Below, piece after piece: positions 52,382 through 62,366 of a stretch of 64,000 nucleotides of DNA. Source of the stretch: Arcanobacterium phocae (GTDB lineage: Bacteria; Actinomycetota; Actinomycetes; Actinomycetales; Actinomycetaceae); NCBI RefSeq assembly GCF_018913465.1, contig NZ_JABAPM010000004.1:1-64000 (forward strand). The letters run 5' to 3'. Under the pieces are notes generated by a model. That model saw only the letters and a list, made by a program, of their open reading frames with translations, was not told where the DNA came from and ran no database searches. Position 1 is the first letter of the stretch; each line of letters begins with the position of its first letter. The position numbers were made by a program, and so were the translations under genes.

Positions 52382-53914
52382 TTAGTAGTCAATCTTTTCG
52401 GCATCTTCATCGACCCAGTCGAAGGTGCGGGTAACAGCCTTCTTCCATAGCCGCATCTGACGATCGCGCTCTGACTTAGGCATCTTCGGTGTGAACCGCT
52501 TGCCTTCCTTCCAGTTAGCGATAACGTCATCTTCGCCGTTCCAGAAACCAACTGCGATACCGGCTGCATATGCGGCACCGAGTGCAGTTGTTTCGGCGAC
52601 TTCTGGTACCACAACGTCAACTCCAAGCAGATCCGCCTGGAACTGCATGAGCGTGTTGTTCGCGGTCATACCGCCGTCGACGCGCAATTCAGTAAGATCG
52701 GCCGAAGAGTCAGCATTCATAGCCTCAAGAACTTCAGCAGTCTGGAATGCGGTAGCTTCCAGAACTGCGCGAGCCAAGTGGCCCTTGTTATTGAAGCGTG
52801 TTAAGCCAACGATTGCGCCACGAGCATCGTCCTTCCAATATGGAGCGAAAAGGCCAGAGAACGCTGGAACGAAGTAGACTCCGCCGTTATCTTCAACTGT
52901 CTCGGCTAGCTCCTCGATCTCAGGAGCAGTTGAAATAATGCCGAGGTTGTCGCGTAGCCACTGAACAAGAGATCCGGTGACTGCAATCGAACCTTCAAGT
53001 GCATAAACCGGCTCTTGGTCGCCAATCTTGTAGCATACGGTGGTGAGCAGGCCGTTTTCCGACGTTACGGCTTTATGTCCGGTGTTAATGAGCATGAAGC
53101 AACCAGTGCCGTAGGTGTTCTTTGCCATGCCTTTCTGGAAACAAGCCTGGCCGAAAGTTGCAGCCTGTTGGTCTCCCAAAATACCTGAAATCGGGGTATC
53201 AATCAGCAAGGAGTTCTTTGCACCATGACCATAAACCTCAGACGAGGAACGGATCTCTGGCAGCATCGACATCGGGATGCCCATCTCGTTACAGATGCTT
53301 TCATCCCACGTTAGCTTGCGAACATCCATGAGCATAGTACGAGATGCGTTGGTGACATCAGTGACGTGGACGCCACCGTTTGGTCCACCGGTAAGGTTCC
53401 ACAAAACCCAGCAGTCAGTGTTTCCGAAGAGCAGGTCGCCAGCTTCTGCCTTTTCGCGAGCCCCTTCCACGTTGTCTAAAATCCACTTGATCTTTGGACC
53501 TGAGAAGTAGGTTGCCAGTGGCAGGCCACAGATTTCCTTATACTTGTCTGGGCCTTCGTCACCGGCGAGCTCGCGCACGATCGCGTCAGTTCGGGTATCT
53601 TGCCAAACGATTGCGTTGTAAACAGGTTCTCCGGTGTTTTTATCCCAGACGACGGCGGTTTCACGCTGGTTTGTGATACCAACCGAGGCAATTTCGTGGC
53701 GGTTAATATCTGCCTTTGACAGAGCTTGACCAATAACCTCACGAATATTATCCCGAATCTCGATTGGGTCGTGCTCAACCCAGCCTGCTTTCGGGAAAAT
53801 TTGCTCGTGTTCTTTCTGTCCAAGGGAAACGATCTCGCCGGAATGGTTGAAGACGATAGCGCGGGACGATGTTGTTCCCTGATCGATTGCGATTACGTAC
53901 TTTTTCTCAGTCAT
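52382..53914 (-). CDS. glpK: Glycerol kinase
   Basis: 510 residues. Phosphorylates glycerol to sn-glycerol-3-phosphate. N-terminal [12 protein letters not shown] phosphate-binding loop, [11 protein letters not shown] (glycerol site), [12 protein letters not shown], and the C-terminal signature VDGGMTANN. Second gene of a glpF-glpK unit (59-base gap). Product feeds GlpABC encoded 2 kb away. Confidence 0.97.
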   Translation of the reverse strand: MTEKKYVIAIDQGTTSSRAIVFNHSGEIVSLGQKEHEQIFPKAGWVEHDPIEIRDNIREVIGQALSKADINRHEIASVGITNQRETAVVWDKNTGEPVYNAIVWQDTRTDAIVRELAGDEGPDKYKEICGLPLATYFSGPKIKWILDNVEGAREKAEAGDLLFGNTDCWVLWNLTGGPNGGVHVTDVTNASRTMLMDVRKLTWDESICNEMGIPMSMLPEIRSSSEVYGHGAKNSLLIDTPISGILGDQQAATFGQACFQKGMAKNTYGTGCFMLINTGHKAVTSENGLLTTVCYKIGDQEPVYALEGSIAVTGSLVQWLRDNLGIISTAPEIEELAETVEDNGGVYFVPAFSGLFAPYWKDDARGAIVGLTRFNNKGHLARAVLEATAFQTAEVLEAMNADSSADLTELRVDGGMTANNTLMQFQADLLGVDVVVPEVAETTALGAAYAAGIAVGFWNGEDDVIANWKEGKRFTPKMPKSERDRQMRLWKKAVTRTFDWVDEDAEKIDY

Positions 53915-53973
53915 TGAGTAGTCCTAACTTAGTAGCGTTTGGCGACGTCATCGTCGCCTATGAATAGTGTGGT

Positions 53974-54720
53974 TTATAGTCCGGCAATGTTGAGTGTATT
54001 AGCGCCGAAGAGCAGGCCAGCAAGAACTGCGCCGATGATCGGACCAACGACAGGTACCCATGCGTATGCCCAATCTGAACCACCCTTGCCCTTGATTGGC
54101 AAAATTGCGTGCATAATACGTGGGCCAAGGTCACGGGCAGGATTGATTGCGTATCCAGTCGGGCCACCGAGAGAGGCGCCGATAGACACGATGACAAGGG
54201 CTACAGCCAACGGGCCAATCTGTGTAGGGGTACTACCGTTAATGATGACCCAGGCCAGCAGAACAAAGGTTCCAATTGCCTCAGTGATGATATTTGATGT
54301 GTAGTTACGAATCTCTGGACCGGTTGCAAAAGTGCCAAGAATCTCTGCTTGGTTTTCATGAGCATTGTAATGGTCCTTGTAAGCCAACCAAGCGAGCGCT
54401 GCACCCACCATAGCTCCAACCATTTGGCCAGCAATGTAGGCAGAAATGGTAGAAAATGTAATAGCAACGCCAGGGACGAACTCCTCTGCTCCGGTTGCTG
54501 CGATACCAAGAGTTACTGCGGGGTTAAGGTGTCCGCCGGTCTTCCAGGCACCATAGACACCGATCATAACTGCAAAACCCCAGCCAAAGTTGATAAGCAA
54601 CCAACCAGTGCCTTTTCCTTTGGACTTTGTAAGCAATGTTGTGGCAACAACGCCAACACCAAGAGTAATAAGTAATGCTGTACCGATCATTTCGGACACA
54701 AAAATTTCGAGAAGAGTCAT
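53974..54720 (-). CDS. glpF: Glycerol uptake facilitator (aquaporin family)
   Basis: 248 residues with six membrane helices and the two half-helix motifs: NPAVTLG and NPARDLGPR. The Asp after the second NPA motif is typical of glycerol-conducting channels rather than water-only ones. ATG 54720 follows GCAGGAGAAT; the frame extends upstream without a start signal. Leads the glpFK operon, with a GTGCAC palindrome about 130 bases upstream. Confidence 0.94.
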   Translation of the reverse strand: MTLLEIFVSEMIGTALLITLGVGVVATTLLTKSKGKGTGWLLINFGWGFAVMIGVYGAWKTGGHLNPAVTLGIAATGAEEFVPGVAITFSTISAYIAGQMVGAMVGAALAWLAYKDHYNAHENQAEILGTFATGPEIRNYTSNIITEAIGTFVLLAWVIINGSTPTQIGPLAVALVIVSIGASLGGPTGYAINPARDLGPRIMHAILPIKGKGGSDWAYAWVPVVGPIIGAVLAGLLFGANTLNIAGL

Positions 54721-54851
54721 ATTCTCCTGCCTTTCCCTACCCGCCTCCTTGCGGGGAGCGTGATAACACGAATGCTGACGTGTAATCCAGCACACACTCC
54801 TACTTTTACATATATTGGGGTGCGTTGTTAAGGTGAAATCTCAGATGCACA

Positions 54852-54863
54852 ATCGTGCACGAT
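54852..54863. promoter_or_regulatory. Candidate operator of glpFK
   Basis: ATCGTGCACGAT is a perfect 12-bp palindrome in the gap before glpF. It shares the GTGCAC core and flanking GAT with the palindrome in front of the regulator gene (59924-59947), so both are likely read by the same protein. Confidence 0.55.
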
Positions 54864-54900
54864 TAGCTGTTAATCATGCACTAGTTTTCGTTGCGATTTG

Positions 54901-55560
54901 TTAAATCGACCAGCGCTGTGCTGCCAACATTTGAGTCAGTACTTCTTGAGCTTCCTGATAAGAAACTCGGCGAGCACCCTTAGCCTCGAGATCGCGATAC
55001 ATCTGTGGCTCGTGGAAAAAATGTGCAATACCGCGGCGCAACAAGTTAGGTAATGGTTTACGCGCCTCATCAAGATCGCGCATCAAGCGGAACCAGAAGG
55101 TTTGAACTCGCGGCCGTGAAATACACAAGGCATCCGCCAAGATACCTTCTTTGCGTAGATCATCAACAATCTCAGCGGCGAAAATACCCTCTGCTAGCAC
55201 ATGACGCCGGCCATCCATGCTCAGTATTCGTTCACTGACACGAGCATTCGAAGGCATGTCATAAATGGGAACAGTCGTTTCGCCTTTTGTGCACAGCTCT
55301 ACGAGCGCAGTAACTGCACCAGCACGATCCCAGGTTGCGGGGGAATCCCAGTCCACCATGCCGTGCCGATGTGGCAAACCCGGCCGATCGCCGTCGTAAT
55401 AAAAATCGTCTAAAGAAACCACGGGAAGACCGGTACGTGACGTAAAACGAGTCTTCCCGCTACCAGAAGGGCCGGTAACCAAAATAACTTTTGCACGTGG
55501 CACACGCTGGGCGCCTTCCGGAAGGTCGAACAAGCCATCATTACTCAGTGGGGTGGACAT
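54901..55560 (-). CDS. Uridine-kinase-like P-loop protein
   Basis: 219 residues. P-loop VTGPSGSGKTRF (about 27-38), then LDDFYYDGDRPG and DWDSPATWD, the arrangement of the uridine kinase/phosphoribulokinase group, and RPRVQTFWFRLMRDLDEARK as a lid region. It probably phosphorylates uridine or another nucleoside, but the true substrate is not certain. Lies between glpF and glpC on the same strand with its own upstream terminator, so it is probably transcribed separately. Confidence 0.8.
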   Translation of the reverse strand: MSTPLSNDGLFDLPEGAQRVPRAKVILVTGPSGSGKTRFTSRTGLPVVSLDDFYYDGDRPGLPHRHGMVDWDSPATWDRAGAVTALVELCTKGETTVPIYDMPSNARVSERILSMDGRRHVLAEGIFAAEIVDDLRKEGILADALCISRPRVQTFWFRLMRDLDEARKPLPNLLRRGIAHFFHEPQMYRDLEAKGARRVSYQEAQEVLTQMLAAQRWSI

Positions 55561-55580
55561 AGCACCCAGTTTACAACCAA

Positions 55581-55608
55581 CGGCACCCCGTCATCAGACG
55601 AGGTGCCG
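55581..55608 (-). terminator. Terminator of glpABC
   Basis: A 12-bp stem with one mismatch (CGGCACCCCGTC with GACGAGGTGCCG) and a 4-base loop is followed on the minus strand by TTGGTTGT. Confidence 0.75.
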
Positions 55609-55634
55609 TGGCATTGTCAACTGTGAATTAATGC

Positions 55635-56897
55635 TTACTTAGCAAAGACGTTCCCGAGCCCAAGCGCGTGATGCATAATCTGCACCGGGTGAACAACCTT
55701 CGCGCCGGTGCCCTTGGCGATCTGCCAACGGCAGGTATCGGTCTCACACGCAGCCAAGCGAGGATTAGTACTCTTGACCATGTCGAACAGTGGCTTACCA
55801 ACACGCTGTGCGACTTCGTACTTTTCCTTCTTCAAACCGTAAGTTCCAGCGATACCGCAGCACGGTTCCCCAGACTCGATGACCTTAACTCCTGGAATGG
55901 TTTCCATCATGCGAATTGCTGGCATACCAATACCCTGGGACTTCACCTGGCACGGCTGGTGATATGGAACAGTGATATCCCAGTGATGCAAATCTTCGAC
56001 TGGGAATTCGCCCTTGTCGATCAATTCGAGCAAGAACTCAGACAGCTCCACAACGCGCGAACCAACGTCGTTTAGCACTGGATCGTCCACGCCCATGATT
56101 TCGTGAGCTTCGTGGCGCAACATACCTGCACAAGAACCAGACGAACCAATAATGGTGAGGCCTTCGCCGGCATCGGCAAGCTGGCGAGCCAGCTTCTTAA
56201 CCTGCGATTCTGCACGACCAAACAAACCGTTCGACTGATGAGCCAAGCCACAGCAGCCTTGCTTTGGAACTAGCACTTCGTAGCCTAAGTATTCCAGGAC
56301 TTCAACAGTAGCCTTCGATGTTTCAACCTCGAAATAGCCACCAGCACAGCCGTGGAAGAACACGAGTGGACCGCGTGGTGCAATGTAGTCTGCACCCAAC
56401 TTTTGATCACGTTGCCGCTTGTGCTTCTTGTACCAGCCGTGGAAGGTTTGCATCCGCGCCTTTGGCATTGGTGCATCGCGGTGTACTCCCACAACTTTCT
56501 CAATGACCGTACGGATAGGCTTGTTAGCCAATACCACGTTGGCGATTGGAGCGACTGGAGTTAGGAGCATACCTTCGAGAATGGTCTCCGGAATGATGCG
56601 GTCACGGATCGGCATGTGATCGGCCTTCATCACTGCACGCGCTTGTGCATTGATCTCTGCGATCTTCACGCCTTGTGGACACGACGTCGTACAGATGCCG
56701 CAACCGGAGCAGTAATCGAGCGAATAATCGACAGATTTACCAGCGCGGAAACGTTCGGCTTGTGGACCGACGAACTTCGGGCCGGTGAACAGATCCGTTG
56801 CCCGAATAACTGGGCACTGAGATTCGCAGATCGTGCACTTAACACACGAATCAAGGGACATACGCGCCAGAGACGCTTTGGCGTATTCCAGGCTCAT
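55635..56897 (-). CDS. glpC: Anaerobic glycerol-3-phosphate dehydrogenase subunit C
   Basis: 420 residues. Membrane-associated electron-transfer subunit. Two [4Fe-4S] motifs (CVKCTICESQCP and CSGCGICTTSCP) near the N terminus and two CCG domains: GCAGGYFE...KQGCCG and PCQVK...GEPCCGIAG. ATG 56897 overlaps the glpB stop (ATGA) with GAAGGAG upstream; the longer frame is unlikely. Passes electrons from GlpA to menaquinone. Confidence 0.95.
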   Translation of the reverse strand: MSLEYAKASLARMSLDSCVKCTICESQCPVIRATDLFTGPKFVGPQAERFRAGKSVDYSLDYCSGCGICTTSCPQGVKIAEINAQARAVMKADHMPIRDRIIPETILEGMLLTPVAPIANVVLANKPIRTVIEKVVGVHRDAPMPKARMQTFHGWYKKHKRQRDQKLGADYIAPRGPLVFFHGCAGGYFEVETSKATVEVLEYLGYEVLVPKQGCCGLAHQSNGLFGRAESQVKKLARQLADAGEGLTIIGSSGSCAGMLRHEAHEIMGVDDPVLNDVGSRVVELSEFLLELIDKGEFPVEDLHHWDITVPYHQPCQVKSQGIGMPAIRMMETIPGVKVIESGEPCCGIAGTYGLKKEKYEVAQRVGKPLFDMVKSTNPRLAACETDTCRWQIAKGTGAKVVHPVQIMHHALGLGNVFAK

Positions 56898-58093
56898 CGG
56901 TTTTCTCCTTCGCTCATTGCAGCATGAGCTGCCGCCCAAGCTGAACCTAACGCGATTCCTTCGCCGGATTTTTCTGCCGGGGCATGCGCTCCGCCGATAA
57001 TAGATCCAGCCAAGTACATATTGTGGAAGACGACGTTGCCGTCCTCATCGGTCGGGTGCATCTTCTCATCTACGAGCACCCCAGAGCTGAAAATATTCTC
57101 AGCGTGGTGTACAGGGAGATCGAAAGCGCGTTCAAAAATGGTACCTTCCGGGGTTCGGGTGAGTGAACCAGATTCAAAACCACCACCGGCATGGATGACC
57201 GCATCGACTTCAGCCACGGTAACTCGGCCAGCGCGCTGAATATGAACCGCGGTAATACGGCCATTTTCGTGGTCGCAGCCAATAACTTGTGCATTGTTTG
57301 AGAGGTCCACGCGAGAAGCTTTAGCTGCCTGGACCAGGGCGTCGTTAACGCGACGGCCCGGAACTGACGGCGGTGCTACTGGGACTTCGCTAATCCGTAC
57401 GCCTAGAGCTTCAACAATCTGCTCGTAGGTTTGCGGATTTAGCCCGAGCATGGCTGGGACCAGCAGGATTTCATCCGGCTGTGCCTGCCCGCGCAGTGCG
57501 CTGACGAAAGTTTCGCGACCTTCTGGCGTATCTAAGAAACGAGCAATATTCGTTGCCGCTGAATCAGCTTCGTGAGAACGAACATCGAGGCTTATCGTGA
57601 TTGCTCGTGCCGAAACATCAACCAGCGGAGACCGGCTGAGATTATCGGCGATCAGCTGTGCCGGGAAGTCCTTGAACTGCTTAAACCCGACGACGACGAG
57701 CTTTTGCCCATCTTCCAACGCAGACATAGTTGAATGTAAGCCGAGCATCGGGCGAACTGCACCCACCGCCGTCGGCACTAGCGCGTTCGTTTCTTCCCCT
57801 GCAGGGAACGAAAATGCCGGGATCCGGGAACTGAGCCAGCCGATGCCCTTGCGGACAGCATCTGCTCCGATCTGAGCATACGGATGAGAAGTGCCAGCAA
57901 GTTCGGCAACTTTCTCAAACGGCTGAGATACGGGTACGCCGTCAGGGGTCCAACCGTAAACATCTAGGCCGCCGGAGGACAACAACAGTCCTCCGATTCC
58001 CTTAGAAACAATCTCTACTCGGTGTCCGGCTTCGGTCAACATCATAGCGGTGGACAGTCCAGCGAGTCCTGCGCCTACAACCACAATTTTCAT
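56894..58093 (-). CDS. glpB: Anaerobic glycerol-3-phosphate dehydrogenase subunit B
   Basis: 399 residues. FAD-binding fold at the N terminus (VVVGAGLAGLSTAMMLTEAGH) and GLDVYG; near the end NMYLAGSIIGGAHAPAEKSGEGIALG, typical of GlpB. Middle subunit of the complex, coupled on both sides (TGATG with glpA, ATGA with glpC). Confidence 0.94.
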   Translation of the reverse strand: MKIVVVGAGLAGLSTAMMLTEAGHRVEIVSKGIGGLLLSSGGLDVYGWTPDGVPVSQPFEKVAELAGTSHPYAQIGADAVRKGIGWLSSRIPAFSFPAGEETNALVPTAVGAVRPMLGLHSTMSALEDGQKLVVVGFKQFKDFPAQLIADNLSRSPLVDVSARAITISLDVRSHEADSAATNIARFLDTPEGRETFVSALRGQAQPDEILLVPAMLGLNPQTYEQIVEALGVRISEVPVAPPSVPGRRVNDALVQAAKASRVDLSNNAQVIGCDHENGRITAVHIQRAGRVTVAEVDAVIHAGGGFESGSLTRTPEGTIFERAFDLPVHHAENIFSSGVLVDEKMHPTDEDGNVVFHNMYLAGSIIGGAHAPAEKSGEGIALGSAWAAAHAAMSEGENR

Positions 58094-59817
58094 CAGTTGT
58101 CACCTTCTTCGTTAACCGAGGAGTCAGTGTGGGCCATACGTGGACCAACAAGTTGGGTCTTAGGTGGAGTTGGTCGGCCGTGAACCATTGCCAGATCTCC
58201 AGTTGCCAGCTTCGCTTCGGAACTTGGTGCCGGGAGATGGTCAATGTCAAGAGTGCCCTGCAAAATCCATTGGTTGAGCGCAGCTTCACGCATTTGCTCA
58301 CCATACAGCAGTGGGTAGACGCCATCGAAACGGTTTGTGGTAAATAGCCGGAGCATCGTTGAGGTGCGGTCGGCAGCCGCTGGAGCAGAGCCTTCAGCAG
58401 TAGTAGTTTCTGCCTTGCGATAAACTTCATGCATCACGCCAGCCGCGCGAATCGCACAGAAAGTACCCTGGCATGGACCCATCCCTAGACGAGTCTGCCG
58501 ACGAACATCGTCCAAGTTAGCTTCCGGCTGAGCAGTGAGTTGGTCTTCAATCATCGACCGTGTAACAAGCTCGCATTCGCACAGTACTGAATCTTGATCG
58601 CGGGTGGCTTCAACCTTAGCCAACCGGTCAGAATTGCGGTGCGTGCGCTTGCCTTTAGCCGAAGGGACGGCTTCGGTTTCGGTGGTACACGGGCGGTTCT
58701 CGCCCCAGTGTTCCATAAGTGCATCAACCACATTCTTCGCCATAAGACGATATGTGGTGAGCTTTCCACCGGCAATCGTAAACATTCCGGAAATGCCATC
58801 GCGTTCGGAATGATCAATAATCGCCATACCACGGGACATGTGACGGGTATCAGTGGATGATACACGCGAGTCCTTAACAAGTGGACGTGCGCCAGCCCAA
58901 ACGTGGACTGCACGCGAGTTCTTGAATCCTGGGATAAGTACTTCGCCAGCGTTGAGCATCTGGATAACTTCATCATGCTCAATTTCGAGGAAGTCGGGGT
59001 TTTCAACAGCCTTATCGGTGGTGCCGATGATAGACACGGTGTGAGCTGGGACGATGATATCGCCGTCGGCCGGATGGATACACCGGTTAATGACGCGGTG
59101 GGAGAGGCGGTGGTTCATGGCGATCATGATTCCGCGGCCAGGGACGACGTCGACGCCGTGGGCACCAGCCATAGCTGCCACTTGACCCGCCCATGGTCCA
59201 GCCGCATTGAGCACTGCCCGGCAGTCGATTTGGATCTGCTCACCAGTTCGCTCATTTTGGCAGATGACGGCGGAAACTGTGCCGTTGGTGTGAATGATCT
59301 TGGTGGCCTTGTGATAGGTCAGAGCTTGGGAACCGAGTGCACGGGCGGATTCGATTAGTCCCCAGCACATACGCCAGCCATCAACTGCACCGTCTTCGAC
59401 GGCGAAAGCGCGCTTGATTCCCGGGTTAAGTCGAGGTTCCAGCTGCAATGCTTTGCTGACTGAAATTTCTTCGCACGGAACACCAGTGTCCTTAGCGCCT
59501 TGCAAGAACCGATCAGAGAACTCTAAGTCATCTTCTGGAGTGACAACGAATAGGCCGCCGGTCTCTTCAACTGCGTCAGAATGGATCCGCCGAATAATGG
59601 CGTTTTCTTCGGCGCATTCGGTTGCAGATCGGGGATCCGACACGACATAGCGTCCGCCGGAGTGCAACAGGCCGTGGAAACGGCCGGATGTTCCTTGTGC
59701 AACATCAGCACGCTCTAGCAATATTGCGTTAAAACCGCGCATAGCTAGGTCACGCAAAATGCCAGCACCGGTGGCGCCGCCACCGATTACCACAACATCG
59801 GTTGACAATGTTTTCAT
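58093..59817 (-). CDS. glpA: Anaerobic glycerol-3-phosphate dehydrogenase subunit A
   Basis: 574 residues. Catalytic FAD subunit: VVVIGGGATGAGILRDLAMRG at the N terminus, GRFHGLLHSGGRYV, and IAGGKLTTYRLMAK. The C-terminal part has a BFD-like iron-sulfur region (LCECELVT ... GMGPCQGTFC), as in GlpA. Oxidises glycerol-3-phosphate to dihydroxyacetone phosphate. GTGAGGAAAAG precedes the ATG; a palindrome lies in the leader. Confidence 0.96.
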   Translation of the reverse strand: MKTLSTDVVVIGGGATGAGILRDLAMRGFNAILLERADVAQGTSGRFHGLLHSGGRYVVSDPRSATECAEENAIIRRIHSDAVEETGGLFVVTPEDDLEFSDRFLQGAKDTGVPCEEISVSKALQLEPRLNPGIKRAFAVEDGAVDGWRMCWGLIESARALGSQALTYHKATKIIHTNGTVSAVICQNERTGEQIQIDCRAVLNAAGPWAGQVAAMAGAHGVDVVPGRGIMIAMNHRLSHRVINRCIHPADGDIIVPAHTVSIIGTTDKAVENPDFLEIEHDEVIQMLNAGEVLIPGFKNSRAVHVWAGARPLVKDSRVSSTDTRHMSRGMAIIDHSERDGISGMFTIAGGKLTTYRLMAKNVVDALMEHWGENRPCTTETEAVPSAKGKRTHRNSDRLAKVEATRDQDSVLCECELVTRSMIEDQLTAQPEANLDDVRRQTRLGMGPCQGTFCAIRAAGVMHEVYRKAETTTAEGSAPAAADRTSTMLRLFTTNRFDGVYPLLYGEQMREAALNQWILQGTLDIDHLPAPSSEAKLATGDLAMVHGRPTPPKTQLVGPRMAHTDSSVNEEGDN

Positions 59818-59841
59818 GGCATCTTTTCCTCACTCTTGAAT

Positions 59842-59859
59842 TGTGCGCATCGTCGCACA
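59842..59859. promoter_or_regulatory. Palindrome in the glpA leader
   Basis: TGTGCG-N6-CGCACA, an 18-bp palindrome 25 bases before the glpA start and just downstream of a possible minus-strand -10 box TACAGT (59866-59871). A repressor bound here would block glpABC. Confidence 0.5.
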
Positions 59860-59923
59860 CCTGGTTCTACTGTAATGTTTTATGGTGCACTCATCTCATT
59901 AAGTGACCCTAATTTTTGGATCG

Positions 59924-59947
59924 TGAACAACTGTGCACGATCGTTCA
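59924..59947. promoter_or_regulatory. Candidate operator before the regulator gene
   Basis: TGAAC and GTTCA end a 24-bp near-palindrome centred on GTGCAC (59933-59938). It resembles the glpFK site. A further GTGCAC lies at 59885-59890, nearer glpA. The site is placed to act on both divergent units. Confidence 0.55.
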
Positions 59948-59997
59948 TGTAGAGTGAGAGGTGTTCCGTATTCACTGGAGTGGCAGAAAGATTAGAT

Positions 59998-60948
59998 ATG
60001 GCAGAACGAGTAAATACCGCATATGAAGCAGCAATGATGCATTATGTGCAAGGCGAAACAATGGAAACTATTGCTCGCCGGTTAAACGTTTCACGCTCTA
60101 CGGTTTCTCGTCTTATTAAATCAGCTCGTGATGAAGGCCTAGTGCAAATTACTCTGCATCCGCCGCAGGAAGTAGCCTCCACTATTGCTACCTGGGTGAG
60201 TGATACATACAAAGTACGTACTCACGTGGTGCCAGTACCGTTCCAGGCCAACGAGGTGCGTCGTCTGAACGCGGTAGCTCAAATGGCTGGTGTGCTCATT
60301 TCAGGATTAATGGAACCAAACACAGTAATTGGAGTAGCCTGGGGCAATACTGTTTCCGCTATTGCCGATCATTTAGTGCCACGGCAGGCCGCAGGATCGG
60401 TCGTAGTACAGCTAAACGGAGCCGCGAATCCGTCAACAACAGGGATCCCTTATGCAGGTGCAATCATGGAAGCTTTCGGGCGGGCCCACGGCAGCATGGT
60501 CCAACATTTTTCGGTTCCAGCATTCTTCGACTACACTGCAACCAAAGAAGCCTTGTGGCGCGAGCGCTCAATCGCGTCGGTACGCAAACTCCAAGCTTCG
60601 GCAGACGTAGCAGTGTTCGGGGTTGGGTCCATGACCGGACATAACGTTTCACTCGTGTATTCGGGCGGTTATCTTAGCCCGCAAGATCTCATGGCTATTA
60701 AAGAAGATGGCGTTGTCGGTGACGTCTGTACCGTCTTATTGCGCGCTGACGGAACCTGGCGAGACTTGGCGATTAATCAACGTGCCTCTGGTCCAACCCC
60801 GGATGAGCTGTCGCATATTAAACGCCGAATCTGTGTTGTTTCGGGTATTGATAAGGTGTTGGCTACTCGGGCAGCGTTGCGTGCCGGCGTAGTTACGGAT
60901 CTTATTATCGACGAAGACGCTGCCGCGCGGTTACGTGAAATCAGCTAG
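59998..60948 (+). CDS. SorC/DeoR-type sugar-binding transcriptional regulator
   Basis: 317 residues. N-terminal helix-turn-helix ETMETIARRLNVSRSTVSRLIKSARDEG, then a SorC-type sugar-phosphate-binding domain with GVAWGNTVSAIADH, AVFGVGSM and GDVCTVLL. Such proteins bind phosphorylated sugars or polyols; divergent placement from glpABC makes glycerol-3-phosphate or dihydroxyacetone phosphate the likely signal. ATG 59998 is preferred; GTG 59980 is possible. Its stop abuts the mutY stop with no base between. Confidence 0.88.
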   Translation: MAERVNTAYEAAMMHYVQGETMETIARRLNVSRSTVSRLIKSARDEGLVQITLHPPQEVASTIATWVSDTYKVRTHVVPVPFQANEVRRLNAVAQMAGVLISGLMEPNTVIGVAWGNTVSAIADHLVPRQAAGSVVVQLNGAANPSTTGIPYAGAIMEAFGRAHGSMVQHFSVPAFFDYTATKEALWRERSIASVRKLQASADVAVFGVGSMTGHNVSLVYSGGYLSPQDLMAIKEDGVVGDVCTVLLRADGTWRDLAINQRASGPTPDELSHIKRRICVVSGIDKVLATRAALRAGVVTDLIIDEDAAARLREIS

Positions 60949-61839
60949 TTAGTTATGTGGTAAACGGTAATGTCCAGCTTTTGTCTGAACGAGTAGGCCA
61001 TCGCTTACCAGCCCGGCCAATGCTGGCGTAAACCGCTGGCTCGAAAGCTGGCTACGTGCAATTAAGGTTTCTTCCGCAAACGACTGGGATGGTTGTGCAC
61101 GGAAAATTTTCATAATCATACCGCGCGCTTGTCGATTCGTACCGACCCATTTCTGGGTTGTCCGAGTAGGTGCGTAAGCATCGGCTGGGTAGCCAGCCTT
61201 TTTCCATTCACACACGTCGACGACGGGACACTCCTCGCACCGCGGATTCCGTGCTGTACACACGAGTGCGCCAAATTCCATAATCGCCGCGTTCCAACGC
61301 CATGCTTGTGCTGGATCAGTAGGAACAAAACTGGTAGCGCGGTTACGTTCGGCCTGAGTTTGCGTTGGTGCGAGTAGCGCCTCGCCATGCCAGCGTGCTA
61401 AGACTCGCCTGATATTTGTATCCAAGACAACCGAATAGTCCTCATAGGCGAAAGCAAGTACTGCGTCGGCAGTGTAGGGGCCTATTCCAGGCAAACTCAG
61501 CAGGTCCTCCCGCTGCCGTGGAACATTCCCAGCAAATTGTTGGACGATTGCTTGTGCGCATTCGCGTAGCCGCAAGGCTCTACGAGGGTATCCCATTCGG
61601 TCCCACGCTAATAGAACGTCTGCCGGGGAAGCAGCTGCAAGGTCGGCTGGAGTCGGCCACCGTTCTAACCAGGCATACCAGGTTGGTTCAACCCGCGATA
61701 CTGGGGTTTGCTGGCTCATGACCTCACACAGCAAAATTGCCCACGGGTCGCGAGTTTGACGCCACGGCAAGGGACGGGCTTTGCTAGCAAACCAGTTTGT
61801 TAAATCGCTGTAGAGAGATGAATTTTCTGGCATCGTCAT
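60949..61839 (-). CDS. mutY: A/G-specific adenine glycosylase
   Basis: 296 residues. Removes adenine opposite 8-oxoguanine. Catalytic Glu in CEVMSQQTPVSRV, helix-hairpin-helix LPGIGPYTADAV, Asp in VVLDTNIRRVLAR, and four Cys of the [4Fe-4S] cluster (CTARNPRCEECPVVDVC). The C-terminal NUDIX-like domain of enteric MutY is absent, as is usual in Actinobacteria. Coupled to tetR (ATGA overlap), so it lies at the end of the efflux-pump operon. Confidence 0.93.
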   Translation of the reverse strand: MTMPENSSLYSDLTNWFASKARPLPWRQTRDPWAILLCEVMSQQTPVSRVEPTWYAWLERWPTPADLAAASPADVLLAWDRMGYPRRALRLRECAQAIVQQFAGNVPRQREDLLSLPGIGPYTADAVLAFAYEDYSVVLDTNIRRVLARWHGEALLAPTQTQAERNRATSFVPTDPAQAWRWNAAIMEFGALVCTARNPRCEECPVVDVCEWKKAGYPADAYAPTRTTQKWVGTNRQARGMIMKIFRAQPSQSFAEETLIARSQLSSQRFTPALAGLVSDGLLVQTKAGHYRLPHN

Positions 61840-62366
61840 GGAATAAGATTAGCTGCTGCCTGTGCGAGTGCTTCACGCTGCTTCGGGGTGAGGTGACGCC
61901 CGTTAATATAATCGTGTGCCCATAAACCATCGGCTATGAGCTGGACCAGATAGGCTCGGCAGGCTTGTTCATCGGTTGTGATGTTTTCTGGAGAACACGT
62001 CCACTGGTCAAGTTTATCCGCCCAGATCGAATACATCTGCGGGTCAGATGAGGCATCAATGGTCATCATGAGTTCAGCTCGGGTAGCCGCGTTTTTCGAT
62101 ACTGCTAAGTTAGCGCGAAGTTTCGTGGCGACGTCGTCGGCGTCGTCGTCCCTAACTGCGTCAAGTAACCGTTGTTCCCAGCACTGTGCCATATATTCGT
62201 GAACGTCGTGAATCATCTCTTCACGTGACGGAAAATGATAAATCAGTCCAGATTTACTCATTCCACTTCGGGTAGCAACCGCATCATAAGTTACGCCAGC
62301 CACCCCAGATTCTTCGATAATCTCAACGATCACGTCGAGAATGTCGGTCTTTTTATTCGTGCGCAT
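61836..62366 (-). CDS. TetR-family transcriptional repressor
   Basis: 176 residues. N-terminal helix-turn-helix GVAGVTYDAVATRSGMSKSGLIYHFPSREE is a standard TetR DNA-binding domain; the remaining helices would bind a ligand. ATG 62366 with AAAGGAG upstream lies within the last 14 bases of the pump gene. Expected to repress the operon at 63843-63858. Confidence 0.92.
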   Translation of the reverse strand: MRTNKKTDILDVIVEIIEESGVAGVTYDAVATRSGMSKSGLIYHFPSREEMIHDVHEYMAQCWEQRLLDAVRDDDADDVATKLRANLAVSKNAATRAELMMTIDASSDPQMYSIWADKLDQWTCSPENITTDEQACRAYLVQLIADGLWAHDYINGRHLTPKQREALAQAAANLIP

